Positions 16,600 through 23,242 of a stretch of 29,374 nucleotides of DNA are shown piece by piece. Where the stretch lies: the NCBI GenBank assembly GCA_033856175.1, contig JAWVFK010000005.1:1-29374 (forward strand), written 5' to 3'. Source of the DNA: JAWVFK01 sp033856175 (GTDB lineage Bacteria > Actinomycetota > Thermoleophilia > Solirubrobacterales > 70-9). Numbering within the stretch: position 1 is the first letter of the stretch; each line of letters starts with the position of its first letter. The notes below the pieces were generated by a model. It saw nothing but the letters and a program-made list of their open reading frames with translations. It made no database searches and was not told where the DNA came from. The position numbers were made by a program, and so were the translations under genes.

Positions 16600-17065
16600 T
16601 GCGGCGCGCGGCAGCGTATCCCTTCGCGTAAGCGCGGCGGAAGCCGGCGGACAGCGGGCCGCCGATCTCGAAGTGCGCGGCCGAGTCGATCCGGCGCAGC
16701 AGCTCTCCGTGGATGCCGCTCGACTTGGCGACGCCGACCGAGACGCCGCCGACGAGGTAGCCGAGCTTCAGCGCCTGGCCCTCGCCCCGGCGGCTCTGGG
16801 CCGTTCGGTTGAGCATCGTCGCCTCGGCGACCATCGTCTGGCCGACCTCGGCGATCTCGCCGGCGCCCTGCTCGCGCGGCAGGCAGTCGCTGATCGAGGT
16901 GCGGCCCTCCAGCAGGACCTGGGCCGGCGCCCGCTCGAGGGCGCGGTCGTAGCCGCCGGCATCCACGAGGCAGGCGGCCGGGGTCGCCGTCTGCTGGCGC
17001 GCGCCGCAGCCGCCGGCCACGGCCACCAGCGTGCAGACGAGGACGAAGGAGGCTGCTCGGGGCAC
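16592..17065 (-). CDS. Small putative lipoprotein of unknown function
   Basis: The 157-residue protein begins with a short signal peptide (FVLVCTLVAVAGGC) whose C-terminal VAGGC resembles a lipobox, so Cys20 would be lipidated. The mature part has two further cysteines (around residues 32 and 61) and no domain I recognise. It ends in a Tyr/Ala/Arg-rich helix. The GTG start at 17065 is supported by TAGCAT ending seven bases upstream. It overlaps fumC by 8 nt, an odd pairing of an envelope protein with a TCA enzyme. The overlap proves only shared transcription, not shared function. Confidence 0.68.
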
Positions 17066-17072
17066 TGGGACG

Positions 17073-17078
17073 ATGCTA
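17073..17078 (-). promoter_or_regulatory. -10 element of the lipoprotein-fumC operon
   Basis: On the minus strand TAGCAT ends seven bases before GTG 17065, giving a leaderless start. It is the same hexamer as upstream of the lipocalin-like gene and the glycosyltransferase gene. Confidence 0.42.
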
Positions 17079-17120
17079 GCGAGGGCGCCTGGCCGGGCCT
17101 GTCTCGTCCGCCTGGCCCCC

Positions 17121-17126
17121 TACCGT
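17121..17126 (+). promoter_or_regulatory. -10 element of the marR gene
   Basis: TACCGT ends eight bases before ATG 17135 (TAnnnT leaderless geometry). Only about 70 bp separate this gene from the divergent lipoprotein gene, so a MarR dimer bound here could control both. Confidence 0.35.
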
Positions 17127-17134
17127 CCGCGGCG

Positions 17135-17587
17135 ATGGCCGACCCCAGCGAACCGCTGTCGATCGAGGACCCGCTCGCCCACCGGGCGCTCGACGCGCTG
17201 ATGCGCGCCGAGGCGACGGTCACCCGCCGTCTCGCCGCCGAGCTCGAGCGTGCCGGCGTCTCAGCGACCGGCTTCGCGATGCTCGTCCTGCTGCGCAGCG
17301 CCGACGGCCATCTCGACCTGCGAGCGCTGCGGCGGCGGCTCAACCTCTCCAAGGCAACGGCGACCGAGGTCCTCGACACGCTCGAGAAGCGCGGCTTCGT
17401 CCGCCGGCGCCGGCTCGAGCGCGACCGCCGCGCCGTCGCCGTCGACCTGACCGGCGCCGGCGCCGCCCTCGTCACCCACGCCTTCCCCGCTCACGCCGAG
17501 CGGGTCAGGGACACCTTCGAGGTCCTCGACGAGGGCGAGAAGCGCCAGCTGACCGAGCTCTGCAGGAAGCTGGATCGGGCGGCCTGA
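17135..17587 (+). CDS. MarR-family transcriptional regulator
   Basis: The 150-residue protein has the winged-helix MarR layout: an N-terminal dimerisation helix, the recognition segment RRRLNLSKATATEVLDTLEKRGFVRR at about 68-93 with the wing sequence RLERDRRAVAVDLTGAG, and a C-terminal dimerisation helix ending in LTELCRKLDRAA. The D-R-R-x-x wing motif is the most conserved part of the family. The long frame is open far upstream through fumC; ATG 17135 is chosen from family length and the TACCGT hexamer eight bases before it. It lies 30 bp upstream of ileS, so it may control or merely accompany it. Ligand unknown. Confidence 0.87.
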   Translation: MADPSEPLSIEDPLAHRALDALMRAEATVTRRLAAELERAGVSATGFAMLVLLRSADGHLDLRALRRRLNLSKATATEVLDTLEKRGFVRRRRLERDRRAVAVDLTGAGAALVTHAFPAHAERVRDTFEVLDEGEKRQLTELCRKLDRAA

Positions 17588-17617
17588 AAACCACCTGTTG
17601 ACAGAATCCTCTCGCTG

Positions 17618-20600
17618 ATGGCTGAGTTCCGCCCTGTCGATCCGAAGCAGTCCTTCCCCGAGCTCGAGGAGCGGGTGCTGGCGCGCTGGCGCGAGCGGCA
17701 GGTCTTCTCGCGGTCGCTCGCCCAGCGCGAGGGGGCCGAGATCTGGAGCTTCTACGAGGGGCCGCCGACGGCCAACGGCCGGCCCGGCTCCCACCACGTC
17801 CTCTCGCGCGTCTTCAAGGACGTCTACCCGCGCTACAAGGCGATGTGCGGCTACCGCGTGCCGCGCAAGGCCGGCTGGGACTGCCACGGCCTGCCGGTCG
17901 AGCTCGAGGTCGAGCGCCAGCTCGGCATCTCCTCGAAGGAGGAGATCGAGCGCTACGGCATCGCCGAGTTCAACGCCCGCTGCCGCGAGTCCGTCTTCGC
18001 CTACGTCGAGGACTGGAACCGGCTGACCGAGCGGATCGGCTTCTGGATCGACCTCGACGACCCCTACATCACGATGGACAACGCCTACATCGAATCGGTC
18101 TGGTGGTCGCTGCGACAGATCTGGGACCAGGGCCGCCTCTACGAGGGCCACAAGGTCGTGCCCTACTGCCCGCGCTGCGGCACCTCGCTCTCCTCGCACG
18201 AGGTGGCGCTCGGCTACAAGGACATCGAGGACCTCTCCGCCTACGTCAAGCTGCCGATCGGCGCGCCGCTGCCCAGCGATGAGATCCCCGAGAGCCCGCT
18301 CCAGCCCGGCGATCAGCTGCTCGTCTGGACGACGACCCCCTGGACGCTGATCTCCAACGCCGCCGTCGCGGTCGGCACCGAGATCGAATACGTGCGGGCG
18401 CGGGCCGGCGACGAGGTCGTGGTCCTCGCCGCGGCCAGGGTCGAGAAGGTCCTCGGCGAGGGCGCAGAGGTTCTCGCTCACTTCCCCGGCTCGGCGCTCG
18501 CCGGCCTTCGCTACGAGCCGCCCTTCGACTACATCGACGACTACGGCCCCAACGGCCACCGCGTCCTCGAGGCCGACTTCGTCACGACCGACGAGGGCAC
18601 CGGCCTCGTCCACACCGCTGTCGCCTTCGGCGAGGACGACTTTCGCCTCGGCGAGCAGTACGGCATCACGCTGCAGAACCCGGTCCGGCTCGACGGCACC
18701 TTCGACGAGCGGGTGCCGGACTTCGAGGGCCGCTCCGTCAGGGAGGCCGACGCCGACATCGTCGCCGCACTCGAGCGCGCCGGCAAGCTGCTGCGCACCG
18801 AGCCCTACGAGCACTCCTACCCGCACTGCTGGCGCTGTGAGACGCCGCTGCTCTACTACGCCAAGTCGAGCTGGTACATCCGCACCAGCGAGGTCCGCGA
18901 TCGGATGCTCGCCGAGAACGAGAAGATCGGCTGGCACCCCGAGCACATCAAGCACGGCCGCTTCGGCAAGTGGCTCGAGGGCAACGTCGACTGGGCGCTC
19001 TCGCGCGAGCGCTACTGGGGCACGCCGCTGCCGATCTGGGAGTGCGGGGGCGAGGACTGCGAGGAGCGCTTCTGCGCCGGCTCGCTCGACGAGCTGCGCG
19101 AGCGCGGCGGCGTCGCGCCCGAGGACCTCCACCGCCCCTACATCGACGACGTCGTCCTTGCTTGCGAGAGCTGCGGCGGCGAGATGCGCCGCGTCAGCGA
19201 GGTGATCGACACCTGGTACGACTCGGGCTCGATGCCCTTCGCCCAGTTCCACCACCCGTTCGAGGGCGAGGGCGGCGAGGATGACTTCCGCGAGCGCTTC
19301 CCCGCCGACTTCATCTGCGAGGCGATCGACCAGACCCGCGGCTGGTTCTACTCGCTGCTGGCGGTCTCGACGCTGCTCTTCGACGAGACGAGCTACCGCA
19401 ACTGCGTCTGCCTCGGGCTGATCCTCGACCCCGAGGGCCAGAAGATGTCGAAGAGCCGCGGCAACGTCGTCGAGCCGAACGAGGTCATCGACCGCCACGG
19501 GGCCGACGCGCTGCGCTGGTACTACCTGACGGCGCAGCAGCCCTGGGCCGGCTATCGCTTCAGCGTCGAGACGGTCGGCGAGTCCGTCCGCCAGTTCCTG
19601 TTGACGCTCTGGAACACGTACTCGTTCTGGGTCCTCTACGCCAACGCCGAGGGGATCGAGCGCGGCGAGTCGCCGGCGCCGCCGGCCGAGCCGACCGATC
19701 TCGATCGTTGGGCGCTCTCGCGACTGCAGGCGACCGTCGAGCTGGTGCGCGAGCGACTCGACGACTTCGACTCGACGCTGGCCGGCCGCGCCGTCGCCGC
19801 CTACGTCGACGAGCTCTCCAACTGGTACGTGCGGCTGAGCCGGCGCCGCTTCTGGGACGGCGACGCGGCGGCGTTCGCGACGCTGCGCCACTGCCTCGTC
19901 GAGGTCGCCAAGCTGCTGGCGCCGTTCACCCCCTTCCTCGCCGAGGAGCTCTACGCCAACCTCGCCGGCGGCGCCGCCGAGGAGTTCGGCGATCTGCCCG
20001 ACTCGGTCCACCTCTGCGACTTCCCGGCCGCCGACGCGGCGTTGCGCGACGAGCGCATCGAGGCGTCGATGGAGACGGTCCGCCGCACCGTCGAGCTGGG
20101 CCGCGCCGGCCGCGCTCACGGCAAGGTCAAGGTGCGCCAGCCGCTCGGGCGCGCCGTCGTCGTCGCCTCGGAGGAGGAGCGGCGTTCGATCGAAGAGCAG
20201 CGCGATCTCGTCCTCGCCGAGCTCAACGTCAAGGAGCTCGAGTTCGTCAGCGAGGAGGCCGAGCTGGTCAGCTACCGGGTCAAGCCCAACTTCCGCTCGC
20301 TCGGGCCGCGCTTCGGCAAGCGGATGCCGCAGGCGGCGGCGGCGATCGAGGCGCTCGACGCCGCGGCGGTCAGCCGCGCGCTCGAGGCCGGCGGCGAGAT
20401 CGGCATCTCGATCAATGGCTCAGAGCACGCGCTGGCGGCTGAAGACGTCAGCCTCGTGATGGAGCCGCTCGAGGGCTACCAGGTCGAGGCCGAGGCGGGC
20501 CACGCCGTTGCGCTTGCGCTGGACCTCGACGAGGAGCTGCAGCGCGAGGGCCTGGCGCGCGAGATCGTCCACGCCGTCCAGAACGCGCGCAAGCGGGCGG

Positions 20601-20791
20601 GGCTGGAGATCACAGACCGGATCGAGCTCCAGCTCGGCGGCGACGAGGCGCTGCTCGCCGCCGCGCGCGCGAACGAGGCCTATCTAAGCGGCGAGACGCT
20701 CGCGACGAGGCTCGCCTACGACGCGGCCGATGGCGAGCAGATAGAGATCGAGGGGCGCGAGCTGCGAATCGAGCTGGCGAGAACCGGTTAG
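17618..20791 (+). CDS. ileS: Isoleucine--tRNA ligase, IleRS2-like with GSHH signature
   Basis: The 1057-residue class I synthetase charges tRNA-Ile. The usual HxGH signature is replaced by GSHH in GPPTANGRPGSHHVLSRV (residues about 49-66). KMSKS is intact (GQKMSKSRGN near 609). The editing domain carries WTTTPWTL. Cysteine pairs YCPRCGTS (about 184-187), CWRCETP (about 404-407) and LACESCGGEM suggest zinc sites. The length is that of the eukaryote-like IleRS2 class. A GXHH swap of the signature has been described in a subset of IleRS2 enzymes with extreme mupirocin resistance. The gene follows marR by 30 bp; no T-box fits in that space. A 9-bp gap leads to the next gene. Confidence 0.95.
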   Translation: MAEFRPVDPKQSFPELEERVLARWRERQVFSRSLAQREGAEIWSFYEGPPTANGRPGSHHVLSRVFKDVYPRYKAMCGYRVPRKAGWDCHGLPVELEVERQLGISSKEEIERYGIAEFNARCRESVFAYVEDWNRLTERIGFWIDLDDPYITMDNAYIESVWWSLRQIWDQGRLYEGHKVVPYCPRCGTSLSSHEVALGYKDIEDLSAYVKLPIGAPLPSDEIPESPLQPGDQLLVWTTTPWTLISNAAVAVGTEIEYVRARAGDEVVVLAAARVEKVLGEGAEVLAHFPGSALAGLRYEPPFDYIDDYGPNGHRVLEADFVTTDEGTGLVHTAVAFGEDDFRLGEQYGITLQNPVRLDGTFDERVPDFEGRSVREADADIVAALERAGKLLRTEPYEHSYPHCWRCETPLLYYAKSSWYIRTSEVRDRMLAENEKIGWHPEHIKHGRFGKWLEGNVDWALSRERYWGTPLPIWECGGEDCEERFCAGSLDELRERGGVAPEDLHRPYIDDVVLACESCGGEMRRVSEVIDTWYDSGSMPFAQFHHPFEGEGGEDDFRERFPADFICEAIDQTRGWFYSLLAVSTLLFDETSYRNCVCLGLILDPEGQKMSKSRGNVVEPNEVIDRHGADALRWYYLTAQQPWAGYRFSVETVGESVRQFLLTLWNTYSFWVLYANAEGIERGESPAPPAEPTDLDRWALSRLQATVELVRERLDDFDSTLAGRAVAAYVDELSNWYVRLSRRRFWDGDAAAFATLRHCLVEVAKLLAPFTPFLAEELYANLAGGAAEEFGDLPDSVHLCDFPAADAALRDERIEASMETVRRTVELGRAGRAHGKVKVRQPLGRAVVVASEEERRSIEEQRDLVLAELNVKELEFVSEEAELVSYRVKPNFRSLGPRFGKRMPQAAAAIEALDAAAVSRALEAGGEIGISINGSEHALAAEDVSLVMEPLEGYQVEAEAGHAVALALDLDEELQREGLAREIVHAVQNARKRAGLEITDRIELQLGGDEALLAAARANEAYLSGETLATRLAYDAADGEQIEIEGRELRIELARTG

Positions 20792-20794
20792 CCT
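20789..20794 (+). promoter_or_regulatory. -10-like element overlapping the ileS stop codon
   Basis: TAGCCT ends six bases before ATG 20801, and its TAG is the ileS stop codon. It may give the small membrane-protein gene its own leaderless transcript. As the TAG is fixed by the stop codon, only the final T is independent evidence. Confidence 0.25.
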
Positions 20795-20800
20795 GGACCG

Positions 20801-21226
20801 ATGGAGCTCGGGAGCGACACCAACGCAGTGCTGCTGGCCTCGGGCCTGATCTTCCTGCTGGCCCTTGTCCTCGGGATCTGGAAGTACGTGCAGATGTCCT
20901 CGAGCCCCGACGGCCTCGCCCACCCGTATGTCGATACTGCCCACCGCGCGGCGCTGCTCTACTCGTTCGCGACGCTGCTGCTCGCAGTATTCGTCGAGCT
21001 GAGCTCGTGGGGGACGACGGTCAACGCGGTCGCGGCGTTTACGGTGATCGGGTACTTCCTCGCGGCGATCGGCTCCTACATCTCGCACGGAGCGCGCCGC
21101 GACACCGACAACCAGATCCGCGATCCCGTACGGGGCACGAGTGCCTTCTTCTGGTCGCTGGTGGTTGCTGAGATCGCCGGCTTCAGCGTGCTGCTCGCCG
21201 GCTTCGCCGACGCCCAGATTCTTTGA
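20801..21226 (+). CDS. Four-helix membrane protein of unknown function
   Basis: The 141-residue protein has four hydrophobic segments at about 11-28, 47-67, 74-94 and 117-137. A short conserved-looking loop (SSPDGLAHPYVDTAHRAALLY) lies between helices 1 and 2, and a cytoplasmic, charged ARRDTDNQIRD loop lies between 3 and 4. The His/Asp-rich HPYVDTAHRA segment could be functional. Size and helix count recall HabA-like and other small four-helix proteins, but I do not recognise the family. It starts 9 bp after ileS. Confidence 0.72.
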   Translation: MELGSDTNAVLLASGLIFLLALVLGIWKYVQMSSSPDGLAHPYVDTAHRAALLYSFATLLLAVFVELSSWGTTVNAVAAFTVIGYFLAAIGSYISHGARRDTDNQIRDPVRGTSAFFWSLVVAEIAGFSVLLAGFADAQIL

Positions 21227-21244
21227 GACGGCTTTGACCAGGAA

Positions 21245-21571
21245 CTAGGCGAGCGCCGGCTCGAGCTCTGCCTCGAGCCGCTTCTTCGGCAGGGCGCCGA
21301 TCACCTTGGCGGCGATCTCGCCCTGCTTGAAGAGGATCATCGTCGGGATCGAGAGAACCTCGTAGCGCGCCGCGGTCTGCGGGTTGTCGTCGGTGTTGAG
21401 GCTGACGATCTGAAGGTCGTCCCGCTCCGCATCGATCTCCTCGAGCACGGGGTGGACGACGCGGCAGGGGCCGCACCAGGGGGCCCAGAAGTCGACGAGC
21501 ACGGGGCCCTCGGCCTCGAGCACCTCGCTCTGGAAGTTGGCGTCGGTCACATCGGTGAGCTTGCCTGGCAC
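21245..21571 (-). CDS. trxA: Thioredoxin
   Basis: The 108-residue protein is a canonical thioredoxin: active site WCGPC at residues 32-36 inside VDFWAPWCGPC, buried Asp27, cis-proline Pro76 in SIPTM and a GxxPKKRLE end. It reduces protein disulfides in the cytoplasm. There is no signal sequence. The GTG at 21571 has AGGAG (minus strand, 21578-21582) six bases upstream, a leadered start in contrast to many neighbours. A promoter with a palindromic -10 region lies further upstream. It is downstream of the glycosyltransferase gene but separated from it by 115 bp, so it is likely expressed independently. Confidence 0.96.
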   Translation of the reverse strand: MPGKLTDVTDANFQSEVLEAEGPVLVDFWAPWCGPCRVVHPVLEEIDAERDDLQIVSLNTDDNPQTAARYEVLSIPTMILFKQGEIAAKVIGALPKKRLEAELEPALA

Positions 21572-21615
21572 GTTCGTCTCCTACTCGTGTTGCTCGGTCG
21601 GTTCGGGGTCCAGCA

Positions 21616-21653
21616 CTATACAAAGTATAGCGAGGGTGCTATCGGCGCTTGAA
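21616..21653 (-). promoter_or_regulatory. trxA promoter with palindromic -10 region
   Basis: On the minus strand TTCAAG (21648-21653) and TATACT (21624-21629) are 18 bp apart and form a plausible -35/-10 pair, giving trxA a leader of about 45 nt. The -10 is embedded in a perfect inverted repeat CTATAC-TTT-GTATAG (21616-21630). The half-site CTATAC also recurs at 21658-21663. A repressor or redox-responsive regulator could bind the palindrome and block the -10; no regulator is identified. Confidence 0.45.
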
Positions 21654-21686
21654 GGGCCTATACCCGGCGGACGAAGCGGGAATCGC

Positions 21687-22406
21687 TCAGCCGCGGCGCC
21701 AACGTAGCAGCGGCACCCGCCAGATCGCCTCGGCGACGATCGGGCCGCTCATCTTCGAGCTGCCGAGGCGGCGCTCGCGGAAGACGATCGGCACCTCGAC
21801 CACGCGGAAGCCGGCCTTCATCGCCCGATAGGTCAGCTCGATCTGGAAGGCGTAGCCGCGGGCGCTGACGCTGTCGAGGTCGATTGCCTCGAGGACCCGG
21901 CGCCGGAAGCACTTGAAGCCGCCGGTCAGGTCGCGCACGGGGAGGCGGAGCACCCGGCGGGCGTAGGCCGAGCCGCCGCGGCTGATCAGCCTGCGCGTCG
22001 GCCCCCAGTCCGAAACCCCGCCTCCAGGCACGTAGCGCGAGCCGAGCACGAGGTCGGCGTCATCGGCCGCCGCGATCAGGCCCGGCAGGTAGGCGGGGTC
22101 GTGTGAGAAGTCGGAGTCCATCTCGACGATCAGCTCCGCACCGGCGGCCAGCGCCCGTCGAAAGCCGGCGAGGTAGGCGGGCCCGAGGCCCTCCTTGATG
22201 GGCCGATGGAGGACCTCGACGTCGTCGTGCTCGGCGGCGAGCCGGTCGGCTATCTCACCGGTGCCGTCGGGCGAGGAGTCGTCGACGATGAGCAGGCGCC
22301 GCGACGCCGGCAGCTGCTCGCGGACCGCGGCGACGAAGGCCTCGATGTTCTCGGCCTCGTTGTAGGTCGGCAGGACCAGCCAGACGCGGGCGGGCGGCTC
22401 GGGCAT
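21687..22406 (-). CDS. Polyprenol/dolichol-phosphate mannose synthase-like GT2 glycosyltransferase
   Basis: The 239-residue protein is a family 2 glycosyltransferase with the DPM1/Ppm1 block structure: LVLPTYNEAENI (10-21), VDDSSPDGTGEIAD (41-54), EMDSDFSHDPAYLPGL (Asp97 and Asp99 of the DxD metal site), GSRYVPGGGVSDW, LTGGFKCFRR and RGYAFQIELTYRA. Such enzymes transfer mannose from GDP-mannose to a polyprenyl phosphate for later lipoglycan or protein mannosylation. There is no C-terminal membrane domain, as in the soluble synthase type. The ATG at 22406 has TAGCAT ending nine bases upstream on the minus strand. Confidence 0.9.
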   Translation of the reverse strand: MPEPPARVWLVLPTYNEAENIEAFVAAVREQLPASRRLLIVDDSSPDGTGEIADRLAAEHDDVEVLHRPIKEGLGPAYLAGFRRALAAGAELIVEMDSDFSHDPAYLPGLIAAADDADLVLGSRYVPGGGVSDWGPTRRLISRGGSAYARRVLRLPVRDLTGGFKCFRRRVLEAIDLDSVSARGYAFQIELTYRAMKAGFRVVEVPIVFRERRLGSSKMSGPIVAEAIWRVPLLRWRRG

Positions 22407-22415
22407 GACCGCGCG

Positions 22416-22421
22416 ATGCTA
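22416..22421 (-). promoter_or_regulatory. -10 element of the glycosyltransferase gene
   Basis: On the minus strand TAGCAT ends nine bases before ATG 22406, compatible with a leaderless or near-leaderless transcript separate from doxX. No -35 match is seen. Confidence 0.35.
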
Positions 22422-22472
22422 TTCGCCCCGCGCGGTCCTCCCAGCCCGAGTGCCAGCCAAGTGCTGATTCCT

Positions 22473-22532
22473 GTTTCCCTAAACGGGGTTTCCGTGAATG
22501 GGGTTTCCATAAGCGGGTTTTCCCTAAGCGGG
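22473..22532. repeat. Four tandem 15-bp repeats with phased G-runs
   Basis: Four contiguous 15-bp units share the plus-strand consensus kTTTCCnTrArYGGG: 22473-22487, 22488-22502, 22503-22517 and 22518-22532. Each unit ends in GGG, and two runs extend into the next unit's first G to make GGGG, so G-tracts recur every 15 bp, followed by further G5 runs at 22529-22550. The array sits directly behind doxX: its stop codon (minus strand, 22524-22526) lies inside the last unit. The array precedes the glycosyltransferase promoter. It could form short hairpins or a long-loop G-quadruplex. Confidence 0.75.
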
Positions 22533-23075
22533 GGTCGCATGGGGGCCATGGCCATGTGTCCTGTTGCTGGGGCCGCGCCGCTCGCGCTGCACGTAAAGAC
22601 GCCCGGCGAGCACGGCGCCGGCGCCGCCCAGCATTCCCGCGCCCAGCGCAGCCAGCGCCCAGCCGGCGCCGCTGAGGCCGAGGCCCATGAGGCCGTCCAG
22701 CGACCAAGACCCCGGCCCCGCGCCGGCGAGCGCGACCGCCGCCGCGATCAGGACGAGGTTGTACTCCATGCCCTGGTCGGTGACCCAGAGACCGTTGTTG
22801 AAATGGACGGTGATGATCGCCGTGGTCATCACCGCGATCAGCATCGCCGCGGCGATCGGCGTCAGCAGGCCGAAGACGAGCAGCGCGCCGCCGATCAGCT
22901 CCGCCGCTCCGGCGGCGAGCGCGTTCGGCCGCCCGGGGCGCATGCCGATGCTCTCGAAGAATCCCGCTGTCCCCTCGATTCCGTTCCCGCCGAAACGGCC
23001 GAACAGCTTCTGGGCACCGTGGCCCATGAACAGCAGGCCGATCACGGCCCGCAAGACGAATAGCGCCAAGCTCAT
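22524..23075 (-). CDS. DoxX-family membrane protein
   Basis: From ATG 23075 the protein is 183 residues. It begins with the DoxX signature (LALFVLRAVIGLLFMGHGAQKLFG) and has four hydrophobic helices up to about residue 130 (LGAGAAELIGGALLVFGLLTP-like and LIAVMTTAIITVHF). DoxX proteins are small inner-membrane proteins, in some cases linked to redox homeostasis or as subunits of quinone-coupled oxidoreductases. A further hydrophobic Ala/Gly-rich segment and a basic His-rich tail (QRERRGPSNRTHGHG) extend beyond usual family length. ATG 23075 is chosen over upstream in-frame starts because AGGAGGT (minus strand, 23083-23089) sits seven bases before it, the strongest Shine-Dalgarno in the window. 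Confidence 0.86.
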   Translation of the reverse strand: MSLALFVLRAVIGLLFMGHGAQKLFGRFGGNGIEGTAGFFESIGMRPGRPNALAAGAAELIGGALLVFGLLTPIAAAMLIAVMTTAIITVHFNNGLWVTDQGMEYNLVLIAAAVALAGAGPGSWSLDGLMGLGLSGAGWALAALGAGMLGGAGAVLAGRLYVQRERRGPSNRTHGHGPHATPA

Positions 23076-23082
23076 CGGTGAT

Positions 23083-23089
23083 ACCTCCT
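23083..23089 (-). promoter_or_regulatory. Strong Shine-Dalgarno of doxX
   Basis: AGGAGGT on the minus strand lies seven bases upstream of ATG 23075. It decides the start codon and shows that the ribosomes of this organism also use leadered mRNAs. Confidence 0.7.
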
Positions 23090-23148
23090 GAGTAGCTCCT
23101 GCGGCCCCGGTCCCAGGGCCCTGTGCTCCTAGATGGGTTCCCGCAATC

Positions 23149-23169
23149 GGCAGAAGAACACCTTCTGCC
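23149..23169. promoter_or_regulatory. Inverted repeat in the doxX/polX divergent region
   Basis: GGCAGAAG (23149-23156), the spacer AACAC, and CTTCTGCC (23162-23169) form a perfect 8-bp inverted repeat in the 167-bp divergent intergenic region. It has no T-tract on either side, so an operator, or a hairpin in the doxX 5' leader, is more likely than a terminator. Upstream of it on the doxX strand is TTGACG (23180-23190 region), a possible -35, without a good -10. Confidence 0.45.
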
Positions 23170-23230
23170 CGACGATCAGGCGTCAAAAGGTCGAATTCCG
23201 CCCAGCCCGCCGGACCCCGACGCCCCCGGC

Positions 23231-23236
23231 TAACTT
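23231..23236 (+). promoter_or_regulatory. -10 element of polX
   Basis: TAACTT ends six bases before GTG 23243, again TAnnnT at leaderless distance. It supports the GTG as the start. Confidence 0.38.
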
Positions 23237-23242
23237 AGACCC

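Noticed and set aside
17261..20119. A 952-residue open frame antisense to ileS
   Set aside because: It has no start signal, no recognisable domain and Asp/Arg/Val/Gly-rich shadow composition; ileS on the other strand is unambiguous. Long antisense frames are expected where third positions are nearly all G or C.
22473..22532. The four 15-bp repeats as a CRISPR array
   Set aside because: Units are contiguous without spacers, only 15 bp long and degenerate, and no cas gene is present.
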